A stretch of DNA of 8,083 nt from JASGDC01 sp047605865. GTDB lineage: Bacteria > Actinomycetota > Actinomycetes > Actinomycetales > Micrococcaceae. Of the stretch, positions 1 through 6,313 are shown piece by piece (the first letter of the stretch is position 1; every line of letters begins with the position of its first letter). The notes beneath the pieces were generated by a model. It made no database searches. It was given only the letters and a program-made list of their open reading frames with translations, and was not told the DNA's origin. A program made the position numbers and the translations under genes. The stretch spans positions 1 to 8,083 of the forward strand of contig JASGFC010000039.1 in NCBI GenBank assembly GCA_047605865.1. Reading direction: 5' to 3'.

Positions 1-104
1 GTCATTGGACGTATTCTTTTTAATATCTGATTCCTTAATCTCTCACTTTAGTATACTCAGCACAAAAGCTTGCGAGTAGTAAACTGAAAACACAAAGAAG
101 AAAG
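1..104 (+). promoter_or_regulatory. Leader of the dipeptidase gene with a weak candidate promoter
   Basis: This stretch has no gene. A plausible -10 hexamer, TATACT, sits at 52-57. The region 16-18 bases upstream (around 28-34, TGATTCC) is a poor match to a -35 element. A purine-rich run, AAGAAGAAAG, lies at 95-104 directly before the ATG at 105 and would serve as a ribosome binding site better for the in-frame ATG at 111. The upstream gene is not visible, so transcription may instead enter from outside the window. Confidence 0.3.
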
Positions 105-1151
105 ATGAGCATGGTTGGTAAAGAATTCAATGGGAACATAGGGCGCCTTTTTGCTACACCACTTAATGAGAAAAACATTCCTGCTGGTTCATGGTATTCG
201 CTGCCTATCGTTGAAGACCATAATCCACTTGTGCCTCTTGGCCCGTACTCTTGCTCTTTTGATGGCTCTCATGAACTTTTTACTATGGGTGTTTACTATG
301 GCGAATACAGTAATTCTCCTTACTTCGGGAAAAAACTCAATGGCGCTCTTTTGGGTATGTATATGCGGCAAGAAGCAGCAGAACAACTAGTTAGCATCCA
401 ACGTCAGCTACCCGAAGGGTACGCCTTCGTGCTCTTTGATGCTTATCGTGATTACGATGTTCAGAAATCTTTGCACGAAGAACACATAAAATTACTCAAA
501 GAGTTACACCCTGAGTGGGATGAGGCACAGCTGTTAGCCGCAACAGAACCTTTCATCGCATATCCATCAATAGACTTTAGTAAACCAGCCCCACACAACA
601 CTGGGGGAACTGTAGACCTTGCACTCTTCCATATGGACCTTGAAACAGCACGCAGACGCCAGCAACTCCTTAACACTCTTGGCACGATGGCACCCACTGC
701 TGATGAGCGTGCAAAAACTGAACAAGAACTAGCTACACTGCTACTTACTCAAGGACAACAACTTGACTTTGGTACACCGTTCGACGATGCAACCACCAGA
801 GCTAAGACTACTTATTTTGAAGAGCTAGCAATTCAAGGGAAGTTGAGCAGCTCAGAACAAGAATGCTTAAAAAACCGAAGGTTCTTCACGCACACGATGG
901 AAGCCCATAACTTTCAAGTCCTTGAAAGTGAATGGTGGCACTATAACCACATTAAGACCCAATCTGGCGCTTTTTATTCTGGGCAAACTCATGCTCAGTG
1001 GGGTCCGGCCGTGTTTGATGAGAAGTGCACTGCACACGAGGCGTTAAGACAAGAACGGTATCAGCAGCTTTCAGGCACAAAGCGTGAAACTGAACACTTA
1101 GCTTCAAATTCTCTCGGACGTTACCCCGTGTATGAGCTTAATCCCACGTGA
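105..1151 (+). CDS. VanX-type D-alanyl-D-alanine dipeptidase (M15 family zinc peptidase)
   Basis: This 348-residue protein most likely hydrolyses D-Ala-D-Ala or related dipeptides in the cytoplasm. Visible motifs match peptidase family M15, subfamily D. They are DAYR at 112-115 (the VanX substrate-binding arginine), PHNTGGTVD at 163-171 giving zinc ligands H164 and D171, DFGTPFDD at 221-228, and ESEWWHY at 274-280 giving catalytic E276 and zinc ligand H279. There is no signal peptide or membrane segment. It is much longer than VanX (about 200 residues). The extra length is an N-terminal extension of about 60 residues, a charged helical insert at about 178-220, and a C-terminal tail after about 300. 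No vanH or vanA ligase gene lies beside it, so a role in peptidoglycan dipeptide recycling is more likely than glycopeptide resistance (inference). The ATG at 111 is an alternative start with better spacing to the AAGAAGAAAG run. Family assignment is firm; exact substrate is not. Confidence 0.88.
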   Translation: MSMVGKEFNGNIGRLFATPLNEKNIPAGSWYSLPIVEDHNPLVPLGPYSCSFDGSHELFTMGVYYGEYSNSPYFGKKLNGALLGMYMRQEAAEQLVSIQRQLPEGYAFVLFDAYRDYDVQKSLHEEHIKLLKELHPEWDEAQLLAATEPFIAYPSIDFSKPAPHNTGGTVDLALFHMDLETARRRQQLLNTLGTMAPTADERAKTEQELATLLLTQGQQLDFGTPFDDATTRAKTTYFEELAIQGKLSSSEQECLKNRRFFTHTMEAHNFQVLESEWWHYNHIKTQSGAFYSGQTHAQWGPAVFDEKCTAHEALRQERYQQLSGTKRETEHLASNSLGRYPVYELNPT

Positions 1152-1192
1152 TAACTTTTCGTGAACAAAAACTTCTTCGGGAGAAAAGGTTA
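1152..1192 (+). other. Candidate stem-loop I with a UUCG tetraloop
   Basis: Immediately after the dipeptidase stop codon, TAAC (1152-1155) plus TTTT (1156-1159) can pair with AAAA (1184-1187) plus GTTA (1189-1192), leaving G1188 bulged. Inside it, CTTC (1172-1175) pairs with GGAG (1180-1183) around a TTCG loop, with one G-U wobble, giving the very stable C(UUCG)G cap. The two helices are separated by an internal loop. The 3' arm is shared with the next hairpin, so the two cannot form fully at once. The fold was derived by eye. Confidence 0.4.
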
Positions 1193-1223
1193 TCTTCGTG
1201 AGAAAAAGCTCACGAAAATAACC
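1188..1223 (+). terminator. Long near-perfect hairpin between the dipeptidase gene and yajQ
   Basis: GGTTAT (1188-1193) and TTCGTGAG (1195-1202) pair with CTCACGAA (1209-1216) and ATAACC (1218-1223). This makes a 15-position stem with one C/A mismatch and a six-base loop, AAAAAG. On the plus strand no T-run follows, so it is not a classic rho-independent terminator for the dipeptidase gene. On the minus strand it is followed by TTTTCT, so it might stop transcription arriving from the right. It may equally be a 3'-end stabiliser or a leader element of yajQ. The structure is plain; the function is inferred. Confidence 0.45.
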
Positions 1224-1248
1224 ATTACTCATGGAGTGGACACAAAGC

Positions 1249-1292
1249 TGCACAATGTCAAAGCTGTAAACTATACATAAAACTAGAAAGGA
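1249..1292 (+). promoter_or_regulatory. Candidate yajQ promoter and ribosome binding site
   Basis: TGCACA at 1249-1254 and TATACA at 1272-1277 are separated by 17 bases and resemble a weak -35/-10 pair. The ribosome binding site AGAAAGGA at 1285-1292 is clear and lies 8 bases before the ATG at 1301. The binding site is convincing. The promoter is only a possibility, because its -10 lacks the conserved final T. Confidence 0.35.
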
Positions 1293-1300
1293 AAGCTAGC

Positions 1301-1789
1301 ATGGCAGATTCATCATTTGACGTAGTCAGCAAAGTAGACAAACAAGAAGTAGCAAACGCACTCAATCAGGCTTCAAAAGAGATCTCTCAACGATATGACT
1401 TCAAAGGAGTAGGCGCATCTATTGAAGAATCCGGAGATAAGATCACCATCAAAGCTAATGCAGAAGAACGTGCTAAAGCAGTGTTAGATGTCTTCCAATC
1501 AAAATTAGCAAAGCGTGGTATTTCACTGAAATCACTTGATGCTGGCGAACCACAAGCTTCTGGTAAGCAGTACATCATTGAGGCTAGTCTCAAAGAGGGT
1601 ATTGATAAAGACAATGCTAAGAAAATCACTAAGTTGATCAAAGAAGATGGCCCAAAAAGTGTCAAAGCTTCAATTCAAGGTGAAGAAGTTCGTGTAAGTT
1701 CAAAGAGTCGTGATGACCTACAAGCAACTATTGCCTTGTTGAAGAAGGCAAAACTAGACGTAGACTTGCAATTTGTGAATATGCGCTAA
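1301..1789 (+). CDS. yajQ: YajQ family nucleotide-binding protein
   Basis: This is a 162-residue soluble protein of the usual length for the YajQ family. The N-terminus carries the family signature: FDVVSKVDKQEV at 6-17 followed by ISQRYDFKG at 28-36. The C-terminus ends in the typical LDVDLQFVNMR. Family members fold as two ferredoxin-like domains. A Xanthomonas member binds cyclic di-GMP and acts with a transcription factor, and others have been reported to bind nucleotides or tRNA. The role in Actinobacteria is not established. The start is supported by AGAAAGGA 8 bases upstream and by the family N-terminus. It appears monocistronic, with a hairpin-rich leader upstream and a strong terminator 11 bases after its stop. 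The neighbourhood gives no hint of a specific partner. Confidence 0.93.
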   Translation: MADSSFDVVSKVDKQEVANALNQASKEISQRYDFKGVGASIEESGDKITIKANAEERAKAVLDVFQSKLAKRGISLKSLDAGEPQASGKQYIIEASLKEGIDKDNAKKITKLIKEDGPKSVKASIQGEEVRVSSKSRDDLQATIALLKKAKLDVDLQFVNMR

Positions 1790-1800
1790 AGTGTAGCACT

Positions 1801-1830
1801 AAAAATTCCCCTCAAGCTAGGGGAATTTTT
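1801..1830. terminator. Bidirectional rho-independent terminator between yajQ and the men/fprA operon
   Basis: AAAAATTCCCCT (1801-1812) and AGGGGAATTTTT (1819-1830) form a perfect 12-bp stem with a six-base loop, CAAGCT. An A-run leads in and a T-run leads out, so it works as an intrinsic terminator on both strands. It serves yajQ on the plus strand and the minus-strand operon that ends with the fprA-like gene. The last base of the stem is also the last base of that gene's TAA stop codon, so the convergent genes are packed tightly. Confidence 0.92.
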
Positions 1831-3203
1831 TATTGCTCTTTCCTAGAAATCTCAACCATTTCATCTCGAGGCACTACTTTAATACGCTCACGCTCTACAC
1901 CTTCATAAGCAGCACCTAAAGATTTTTCGTGCTCATCAAGAGCTAACCAACCATCCCAAGTGGTGTACTTAATGCCCTTATCTTCAAGAAGTTTAAGGAT
2001 GCTATCTTCATCGGTGTCTTCAATCTCTGGCATACGAGAAGCATCAACATCTTCAGTAAGGTGCTTAATAGTTTCCATCGCATCCGACTTTGTATGACCA
2101 ATGAGCCCAACAGGACCGCGCTTAATCCAGCCTGTGCAATAAAGACCTTCTAGTGCTTTACCGTCAGTATCAATAACTCGACCTTCATCATTAAGAATGA
2201 CACCCTTTTGATGATCATAAGGAATCTGGTCTAACTCACTACCAAAATAGCCAATAGCACGATACACCGCCTGAACAGGGTACTCCTGATACTCACCGGT
2301 AGCTTCAACTTTGCCAGCACCTGCGAGCTTATTTCGCTCAAATTTAATCCCTGTAACTTTTCCGTCTTCGCCTTTGATTTCTACTGGGTTGTGAAGAAAA
2401 TGGAGGTGCAAGCGCCTGCTAGCACCCGTACCTTCATCATCAAGAAGCCAGTTCTGTAGCGTTTTCATCATGGTTTTTGTCTGATTGTTTGACTCAATCT
2501 CTGCCATATCTTCTTCATCTAAATCAAAATCTTCAGGATAGAGCACGATATCAACATCAGGAACATTACCAAGCTCACGTAACTCAAGAGGGGTAAATTT
2601 GATGTTTGCTGGGCCACGACGACCAAATACGTGCACATCAGTAACAGGAGATTGTTGAAGCCCTTGGTAGACGTTATCAGGGATTTCAGTAGAGAGTAAA
2701 TCATCTGCATGCTTAGCTAGCATTCTTGCCACATCCAGTGCAACATTTCCATTACCAATAACAGCAATTTCTTTAGCTTCTAATGGCCAGCTACGAGAAA
2801 CATCAGGGTGACCATCGTACCAAGAAACAAAATCTGCAGCACCAAAAGAACCTTCCAGTTCAATTCCTTTAATATCTAAATCTGCGTCTTTAATAGCACC
2901 GGTAGCAAAAATAATGGCATGATAGCGCTGTTGTAATTCTTCTAAGGAAAGGTCAGTACCGTAATCTACGTTACCGATAAAACGAATATCACCACGATCC
3001 ATGACTTTATGTAAAGCTGTGATGATACCTTTAATGCGTGGATGATCAGGTGCCACTCCATAGCGAATCAGACCGAAAGGTGCTGGATAACGGTCAAAGA
3101 TATCAATACTAACGTCAAAATCTTTTTCAGCTTTAGTTAAAATATCAGCTGCATAGACACCGGCAGGGCCAGCACCAATGACTGCTACACGTAGCTTCTT
3201 CAT
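1830..3203 (-). CDS. fprA: Ferredoxin-NADP+ reductase, FprA/adrenodoxin-reductase type
   Basis: This 457-residue FAD flavoprotein should exchange electrons between NADPH and a ferredoxin. FAD binding is shown by VIGAGPAG at 8-15, by PFGLIRYGVAPDH at 42-54 (a hallmark of this subfamily), and by the ATG motif at 100-102. The NADPH domain carries VIGNGNVALD at 148-157. FGRRGP at 193-198 supplies the two arginines that select the 2'-phosphate of NADPH. Near the end, GWIKRGPVGLIGHTKSDA (358-375) is the conserved FAD/NADP-contacting segment. Length and motif order match mycobacterial FprA and mitochondrial adrenodoxin reductase. It is the last gene of the minus-strand men operon, 11 bases after the polyprenyl synthase gene. 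Its ribosome binding site, AAAAGGA (minus strand of about 3208-3214), fills that gap. No ferredoxin gene is present in the window. Its location suggests it feeds a quinone-modifying enzyme such as the neighbouring MenJ-like reductase, which is inference. Confidence 0.93.
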   Translation of the reverse strand: MKKLRVAVIGAGPAGVYAADILTKAEKDFDVSIDIFDRYPAPFGLIRYGVAPDHPRIKGIITALHKVMDRGDIRFIGNVDYGTDLSLEELQQRYHAIIFATGAIKDADLDIKGIELEGSFGAADFVSWYDGHPDVSRSWPLEAKEIAVIGNGNVALDVARMLAKHADDLLSTEIPDNVYQGLQQSPVTDVHVFGRRGPANIKFTPLELRELGNVPDVDIVLYPEDFDLDEEDMAEIESNNQTKTMMKTLQNWLLDDEGTGASRRLHLHFLHNPVEIKGEDGKVTGIKFERNKLAGAGKVEATGEYQEYPVQAVYRAIGYFGSELDQIPYDHQKGVILNDEGRVIDTDGKALEGLYCTGWIKRGPVGLIGHTKSDAMETIKHLTEDVDASRMPEIEDTDEDSILKLLEDKGIKYTTWDGWLALDEHEKSLGAAYEGVERERIKVVPRDEMVEISRKEQ

Positions 3204-3214
3204 TGTTTCCTTTT

Positions 3215-4213
3215 CTATTTATCACGCTCTACCATTGCCATAGCGAAGTCTTGTAGAGCTTTCTTCGCTGAATTATCTGGCAATGGATCAAGTAAATCTT
3301 TAGCTTCTTGGGCATATTTTCTGGCAATATTCCAAGCTTGCTGAGTTTCTTCACTTTCTGAAAGTAAAGCAATAGCTGCTTGAACTTGTTCATCTGTGCC
3401 ATTTTCTGCTGCCTTAATAACCTTCAGCTCAGCTGGGTTACCCTTTTTCTCCAGTAAAAGTACCGGTAAAGTTGGTATACCTTCTTTAAGGTCAGTTCCT
3501 CGCACTTTTCCAGATTGATCAGAGTCACTAGTGACGTCGATGATGTCATCAACCAGCTGGAAGGCAGTACCTACCTTTTCACCATAAGCACGAAGTATAC
3601 CTCTGGTCTTACGATTAGCACCAGCAAACATAGCACCATATTCTCCTGCTGTTGCAATCAATGAACCAGTCTTATCTAAAATAACTTGCAGATGGTACTC
3701 ATAAGGATCTTCATCACTAGGAGGAGCTACACTTTCGTGAAGTTGACCTAAACAAAGTCGCTCAAAGGTTTGAGCCTGAATACCAAGTGCTTCACCGCCC
3801 AAGGCAGAAATAATTAAAGAAGCTTTTGCAAGTAGCAAGTCACCTGTTAAGATTGCTGCATTATTGCCCCATAATGCATGAGCAGTTGCTGTTCCTCTCC
3901 GCAAATCTGCATTGTCCATCACATCATCGTGATAAAGAGTTGCCAAGTGCGTTAACTCAGTGACAACAGCTGCATCAATAACCTTGCTATTAATTCCTTC
4001 GGGACCAAATTGTGCACTGAGTAGAGTAAGAAATGGACGAATTCTTTTCCCACCAGCTAACATCAAGTGTTTTGACATTGTGCTTGTGAATAAATCTTTT
4101 TGAGTAAGGTATGTATCGAGGCGTTTTTCAACCTCTTGCATAGCTTCTAATATTTCTTGTGTGAGCTGAGGGTCTAGATGATCGATTCCAAAAGCAGCTG
4201 GTAGTGTTTTCAC
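3215..4213 (-). CDS. Long-chain polyprenyl diphosphate synthase for the menaquinone side chain
   Basis: This 332-residue trans-isoprenyl diphosphate synthase adds isopentenyl diphosphate units to an allylic primer. Substrate-binding motifs are GGKRIRP at 54-60, the first aspartate-rich motif DDVMD at 96-100 followed by a conserved arginine pair (R105-R106), KTG at 181-183, and the second motif DDIID at 222-226, followed by K236 and DLKEG at 241-245. The positions five and four residues before the first motif are small (A91, T92) rather than aromatic. In this family that favours long products over C15 or C20. Together with menG and the MenJ-like gene in the same operon, the product is most likely the C35-C45 menaquinone tail. 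Translation starts at GTG, one base after the TAA of the preceding gene, with GGGGTG just upstream, so coupling is likely. Equivalent genes are named hepT, ispB or grcC in different species, so no symbol is given. Confidence 0.93.
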   Translation of the reverse strand: MKTLPAAFGIDHLDPQLTQEILEAMQEVEKRLDTYLTQKDLFTSTMSKHLMLAGGKRIRPFLTLLSAQFGPEGINSKVIDAAVVTELTHLATLYHDDVMDNADLRRGTATAHALWGNNAAILTGDLLLAKASLIISALGGEALGIQAQTFERLCLGQLHESVAPPSDEDPYEYHLQVILDKTGSLIATAGEYGAMFAGANRKTRGILRAYGEKVGTAFQLVDDIIDVTSDSDQSGKVRGTDLKEGIPTLPVLLLEKKGNPAELKVIKAAENGTDEQVQAAIALLSESEETQQAWNIARKYAQEAKDLLDPLPDNSAKKALQDFAMAMVERDK

Positions 4214-4214
4214 C

Positions 4215-5477
4215 TTACACCCCAGCCTTCGGTGTAAGTTGCTCCAGCAGTTTAATTACTCTATCATCAAGGTGTTGATCTTGAGTATTAGATAAATTAG
4301 CCATTGTTTTAACTACCAGACGCATTAAAGCAGGAGTACGGATTCCTGCACGAACCGCAGCCTTCATGACCTGAGGTTTACCAATAAGTTCAGCCATAAG
4401 CCGTCCTTGAGAAAAGTGCGCCCCCCAAGCCTGCGCTAAATCTTGAGTATACTGCTGCAAAATGGCATCTTGGCGTGGTGAACCGTGCGCTTGAACTACA
4501 CGAGCTGCAGCGTATCGTGCTGATTCCATTGCGTAAGAAATTCCTTCACCATTAAATGGACTAACCATGCCTCCAGCATCCCCTAGGAGCAACAAGCCAC
4601 TATCGTAGTGAGGCGTGCGATTAAATCCCATAGGTAATGCTGCACTCATCATTTTACCTTGCATCGTCTCAGGGGTAAATTCCCAAGCTGGGTCAAGTCC
4701 AGAAACCCATTCATTAAGTACTTTTTTATAATCAATTTTGCCAAACTCTTGAGAAGAGTTAAGAATACCTAAACCAACATTACAAGTACCGTCTCCTAGG
4801 CCAAAAATCCAGCCATAGCCAGGTAATAGCTTATTTGACTCTGGAGTGTTAAGTTCAAGCCAACCTTGCATCCACGGGTCATTGGTCATAGGGCTCTCAT
4901 AATAAGCTCGAACTGCAACACCCATTGGTCTATCATCTCTTTTTTCAAGACCGCGAGCCAAAGCTGTTCTACTAGATACTCCATCACAAGCTAACACGAT
5001 AGGGGCATTAAAAGTTGCAGATTCGCCGGTTTTTCTGCCTCGCTCATCAAGGATACTTGCCTTTACTCCGCTGACTCTGCCAGTTTTGTCTTCAATCAGT
5101 TCAGCAAAAGAATGGTTTTCATAAAGGTGAGCACCTGCTTTAACAGCATGTTGTACTAAGGTGTGGTCAAAGGTGTATCGTGTAGAGATAAGTCCGTAGG
5201 AAGGGAAATCTCCCTGTGGCCAAGGATATTCAACACTACGTTTGTTGGCTACAATTTTCAATCCTTTAGTGCGTTTCCATCCTTTGCCATCGTGAGGTAG
5301 ATTCATCAATTGCATTTCGTGAACAGCTCGCGGAGTTAAACCATCGCCACAGACTTTCTCACGCGGAAAAGAACTCTTTTCAAGGAGTGCAACATTGAGT
5401 CCAGCATCAGCTAAATAATATGAAGCAGTTGAACCAGCTGGTCCAGCACCAATTACAACAACGTCAAAATCTTTCAT
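4215..5477 (-). CDS. menJ: Geranylgeranyl-reductase family flavoprotein, probable menaquinone isoprenoid reductase (MenJ-like)
   Basis: This 420-residue FAD enzyme most likely saturates an isoprene double bond in the menaquinone tail, as MenJ does in mycobacteria to give MK-9(II-H2). Visible FAD contacts are VVVIGAGPAGS at 6-16, an acidic residue at the end of the second strand (E33), the family motif KVCGDGL at 41-47, ACDG at 163-166, and GDAGGMVSPFNGEGI at 299-313. There is no signal peptide; family members associate with the membrane to reach a lipid substrate. Its ATG shares one base with the menG stop (TAATG), and the polyprenyl synthase gene begins one base after its own stop. This context strongly favours a quinone tail over archaeal-type lipids or chlorophyll. 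A reductase acting on another polyprenyl lipid is the main alternative. The electron donor of these enzymes is often ferredoxin or unknown, which makes the downstream ferredoxin reductase notable. Confidence 0.85.
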   Translation of the reverse strand: MKDFDVVVIGAGPAGSTASYYLADAGLNVALLEKSSFPREKVCGDGLTPRAVHEMQLMNLPHDGKGWKRTKGLKIVANKRSVEYPWPQGDFPSYGLISTRYTFDHTLVQHAVKAGAHLYENHSFAELIEDKTGRVSGVKASILDERGRKTGESATFNAPIVLACDGVSSRTALARGLEKRDDRPMGVAVRAYYESPMTNDPWMQGWLELNTPESNKLLPGYGWIFGLGDGTCNVGLGILNSSQEFGKIDYKKVLNEWVSGLDPAWEFTPETMQGKMMSAALPMGFNRTPHYDSGLLLLGDAGGMVSPFNGEGISYAMESARYAAARVVQAHGSPRQDAILQQYTQDLAQAWGAHFSQGRLMAELIGKPQVMKAAVRAGIRTPALMRLVVKTMANLSNTQDQHLDDRVIKLLEQLTPKAGV

Positions 5478-5479
5478 TA
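5475..5479 (-). promoter_or_regulatory. TAATG stop/start overlap coupling menG to the MenJ-like gene
   Basis: On the minus strand the menG stop TAA and the next ATG share one A (TAATG). The bases before it (GTAAAAGATTA) contain no good Shine-Dalgarno sequence. The downstream gene is therefore probably translated by ribosomes finishing menG, which would hold the two enzymes near equal levels. Confidence 0.7.
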
Positions 5480-6178
5480 ATCTTTTACGGGTTTATAGGC
5501 ACGATGAATTGCCACGATACCTCCAGAGAGGTTTTTATACGTGACCTTAACCCAACCAGAGTTTTTAATCCACGTAGCTAATTCAGCTTGGTCAGGCCAA
5601 GCTTGAATTGTTTCAGCTAGGTAGATGTATGCTTCAGGGTTTGAGCTAACACTACGAGCAATAGCAGGTAATGCCCGTAGTAAATATTCTTTGTAAAAAG
5701 ATGAGAATATAGGCACATTGGGGTGGGAGAATTCACACACAACTAACATGCCACCTGGTTTTGTTACCCTTAACATTTCGCTGAGTGCTTTTTTAGGGTC
5801 TTGAACATTACGCAAACCAAAAGAAATAGTAGCTGCATCAAAAACATTATCTTTAAAAGGTAAATCCATGGCATCACCTTCAACAAAATTAATGTTGGGG
5901 CGCTGTTTTTTGCCTACTGCAATCATGCCAGGTGAAAAATCACATGCTGTAACATCTACACCGGCTGCAGCAAACGGCTCGCTTGAAACACCGGTTCCAG
6001 CAGCTAAATCTAAGAGCTTTTGCCCAGCTTTCATATTTAAAGTGTTAACAACCTTTTTTCGCCATACACGATCTTGACCAAAGGAGAGGATATCGTTAGT
6101 GACATCATACTTTTCAGCTACACCGTCAAACATTGACGATACTTCGCTTGGTTTTTTATCTAAAGAGGCGCTACTCAT
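5477..6178 (-). CDS. menG: Demethylmenaquinone methyltransferase
   Basis: This 233-residue SAM-dependent methyltransferase carries out the last ring step of menaquinone synthesis, methylating demethylmenaquinone. MFDGVAEKYDVTND (16-29) and the following DRVWR (36-40) are the UbiE/MenG N-terminal signature. The SAM-binding loop is LLDLAAGTG at 55-63, with acidic D80 at the end of the second strand and GDAMDLPF at 101-108. ISFGLRNVQD (118-127) and NLSGGIVAIHRAYKP (216-230) are the two further family signatures. Length is normal. The gene heads the four-gene minus-strand operon and is divergent from menF, so ring formation and ring completion may share control. A modest ribosome binding site, GAGAG, lies about 9 bases before the ATG. 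With menF and the MenJ-like gene beside it, menaquinone rather than ubiquinone is the substrate. Confidence 0.95.
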   Translation of the reverse strand: MSSASLDKKPSEVSSMFDGVAEKYDVTNDILSFGQDRVWRKKVVNTLNMKAGQKLLDLAAGTGVSSEPFAAAGVDVTACDFSPGMIAVGKKQRPNINFVEGDAMDLPFKDNVFDAATISFGLRNVQDPKKALSEMLRVTKPGGMLVVCEFSHPNVPIFSSFYKEYLLRALPAIARSVSSNPEAYIYLAETIQAWPDQAELATWIKNSGWVKVTYKNLSGGIVAIHRAYKPVKD

Positions 6179-6208
6179 ACTTCAATTCTCTCATAAATAT
6201 CTAGCGTG

Positions 6209-6235
6209 ATTCTATTCACACTCTAATTCTTTCAA
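6209..6235 (-). promoter_or_regulatory. Candidate promoter of the menG operon
   Basis: On the minus strand, TTGAAA (plus positions 6230-6235) and TAGAAT (6209-6214) match the -35 and -10 consensus at five of six positions each. The spacer is only 15 bases, shorter than ideal. Transcription would begin near 6202, leaving a leader of about 24 bases before the menG ATG. Confidence 0.45.
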
Positions 6236-6292
6236 AAACAGTATGCGAAGAGTATTCATCAGAGACCTTGAACTAAGTAAATGTATGATGAA

Positions 6293-6302
6293 GAAGGAAG
6301 GA
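6293..6302 (+). promoter_or_regulatory. Ribosome binding site that may set the menF start
   Basis: GAAGGAAGGA lies inside the longest menF reading frame, 11 bases before an in-frame ATG at 6314. No Shine-Dalgarno-like sequence precedes the first ATG at 6281 (ACTAAGTAA). This favours a start at 6314 (401 residues). The spacing is slightly long, so the upstream ATG used in a leaderless fashion remains possible. TATGAT at 6284-6289 also resembles a -10 element, though without a visible -35. Confidence 0.45.
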
Positions 6303-6313
6303 AACTAACTCAG

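Noticed and set aside
1083..1090. CGTGAAAC parS half-site in the dipeptidase gene
   Set aside because: The left half (CACAAAG) shows no match to TGTTTCA, so there is no palindrome.
1145..1150. CACGTG core at the end of the dipeptidase gene as a second parS site
   Set aside because: Only the central six bases match; the flanks (ATCC and ATAA) do not agree with GTTT...AAAC.
105..1151. Glycopeptide-resistance determinant (vanX)
   Set aside because: No vanH, vanA/B ligase or vanRS genes are visible, and VanX-like dipeptidases occur widely without resistance.
5974..5989. Degenerate parS-like sequence in menG ending in TTGAAACA
   Set aside because: It agrees at roughly 11 of 16 positions and the essential CACGTG centre is broken.
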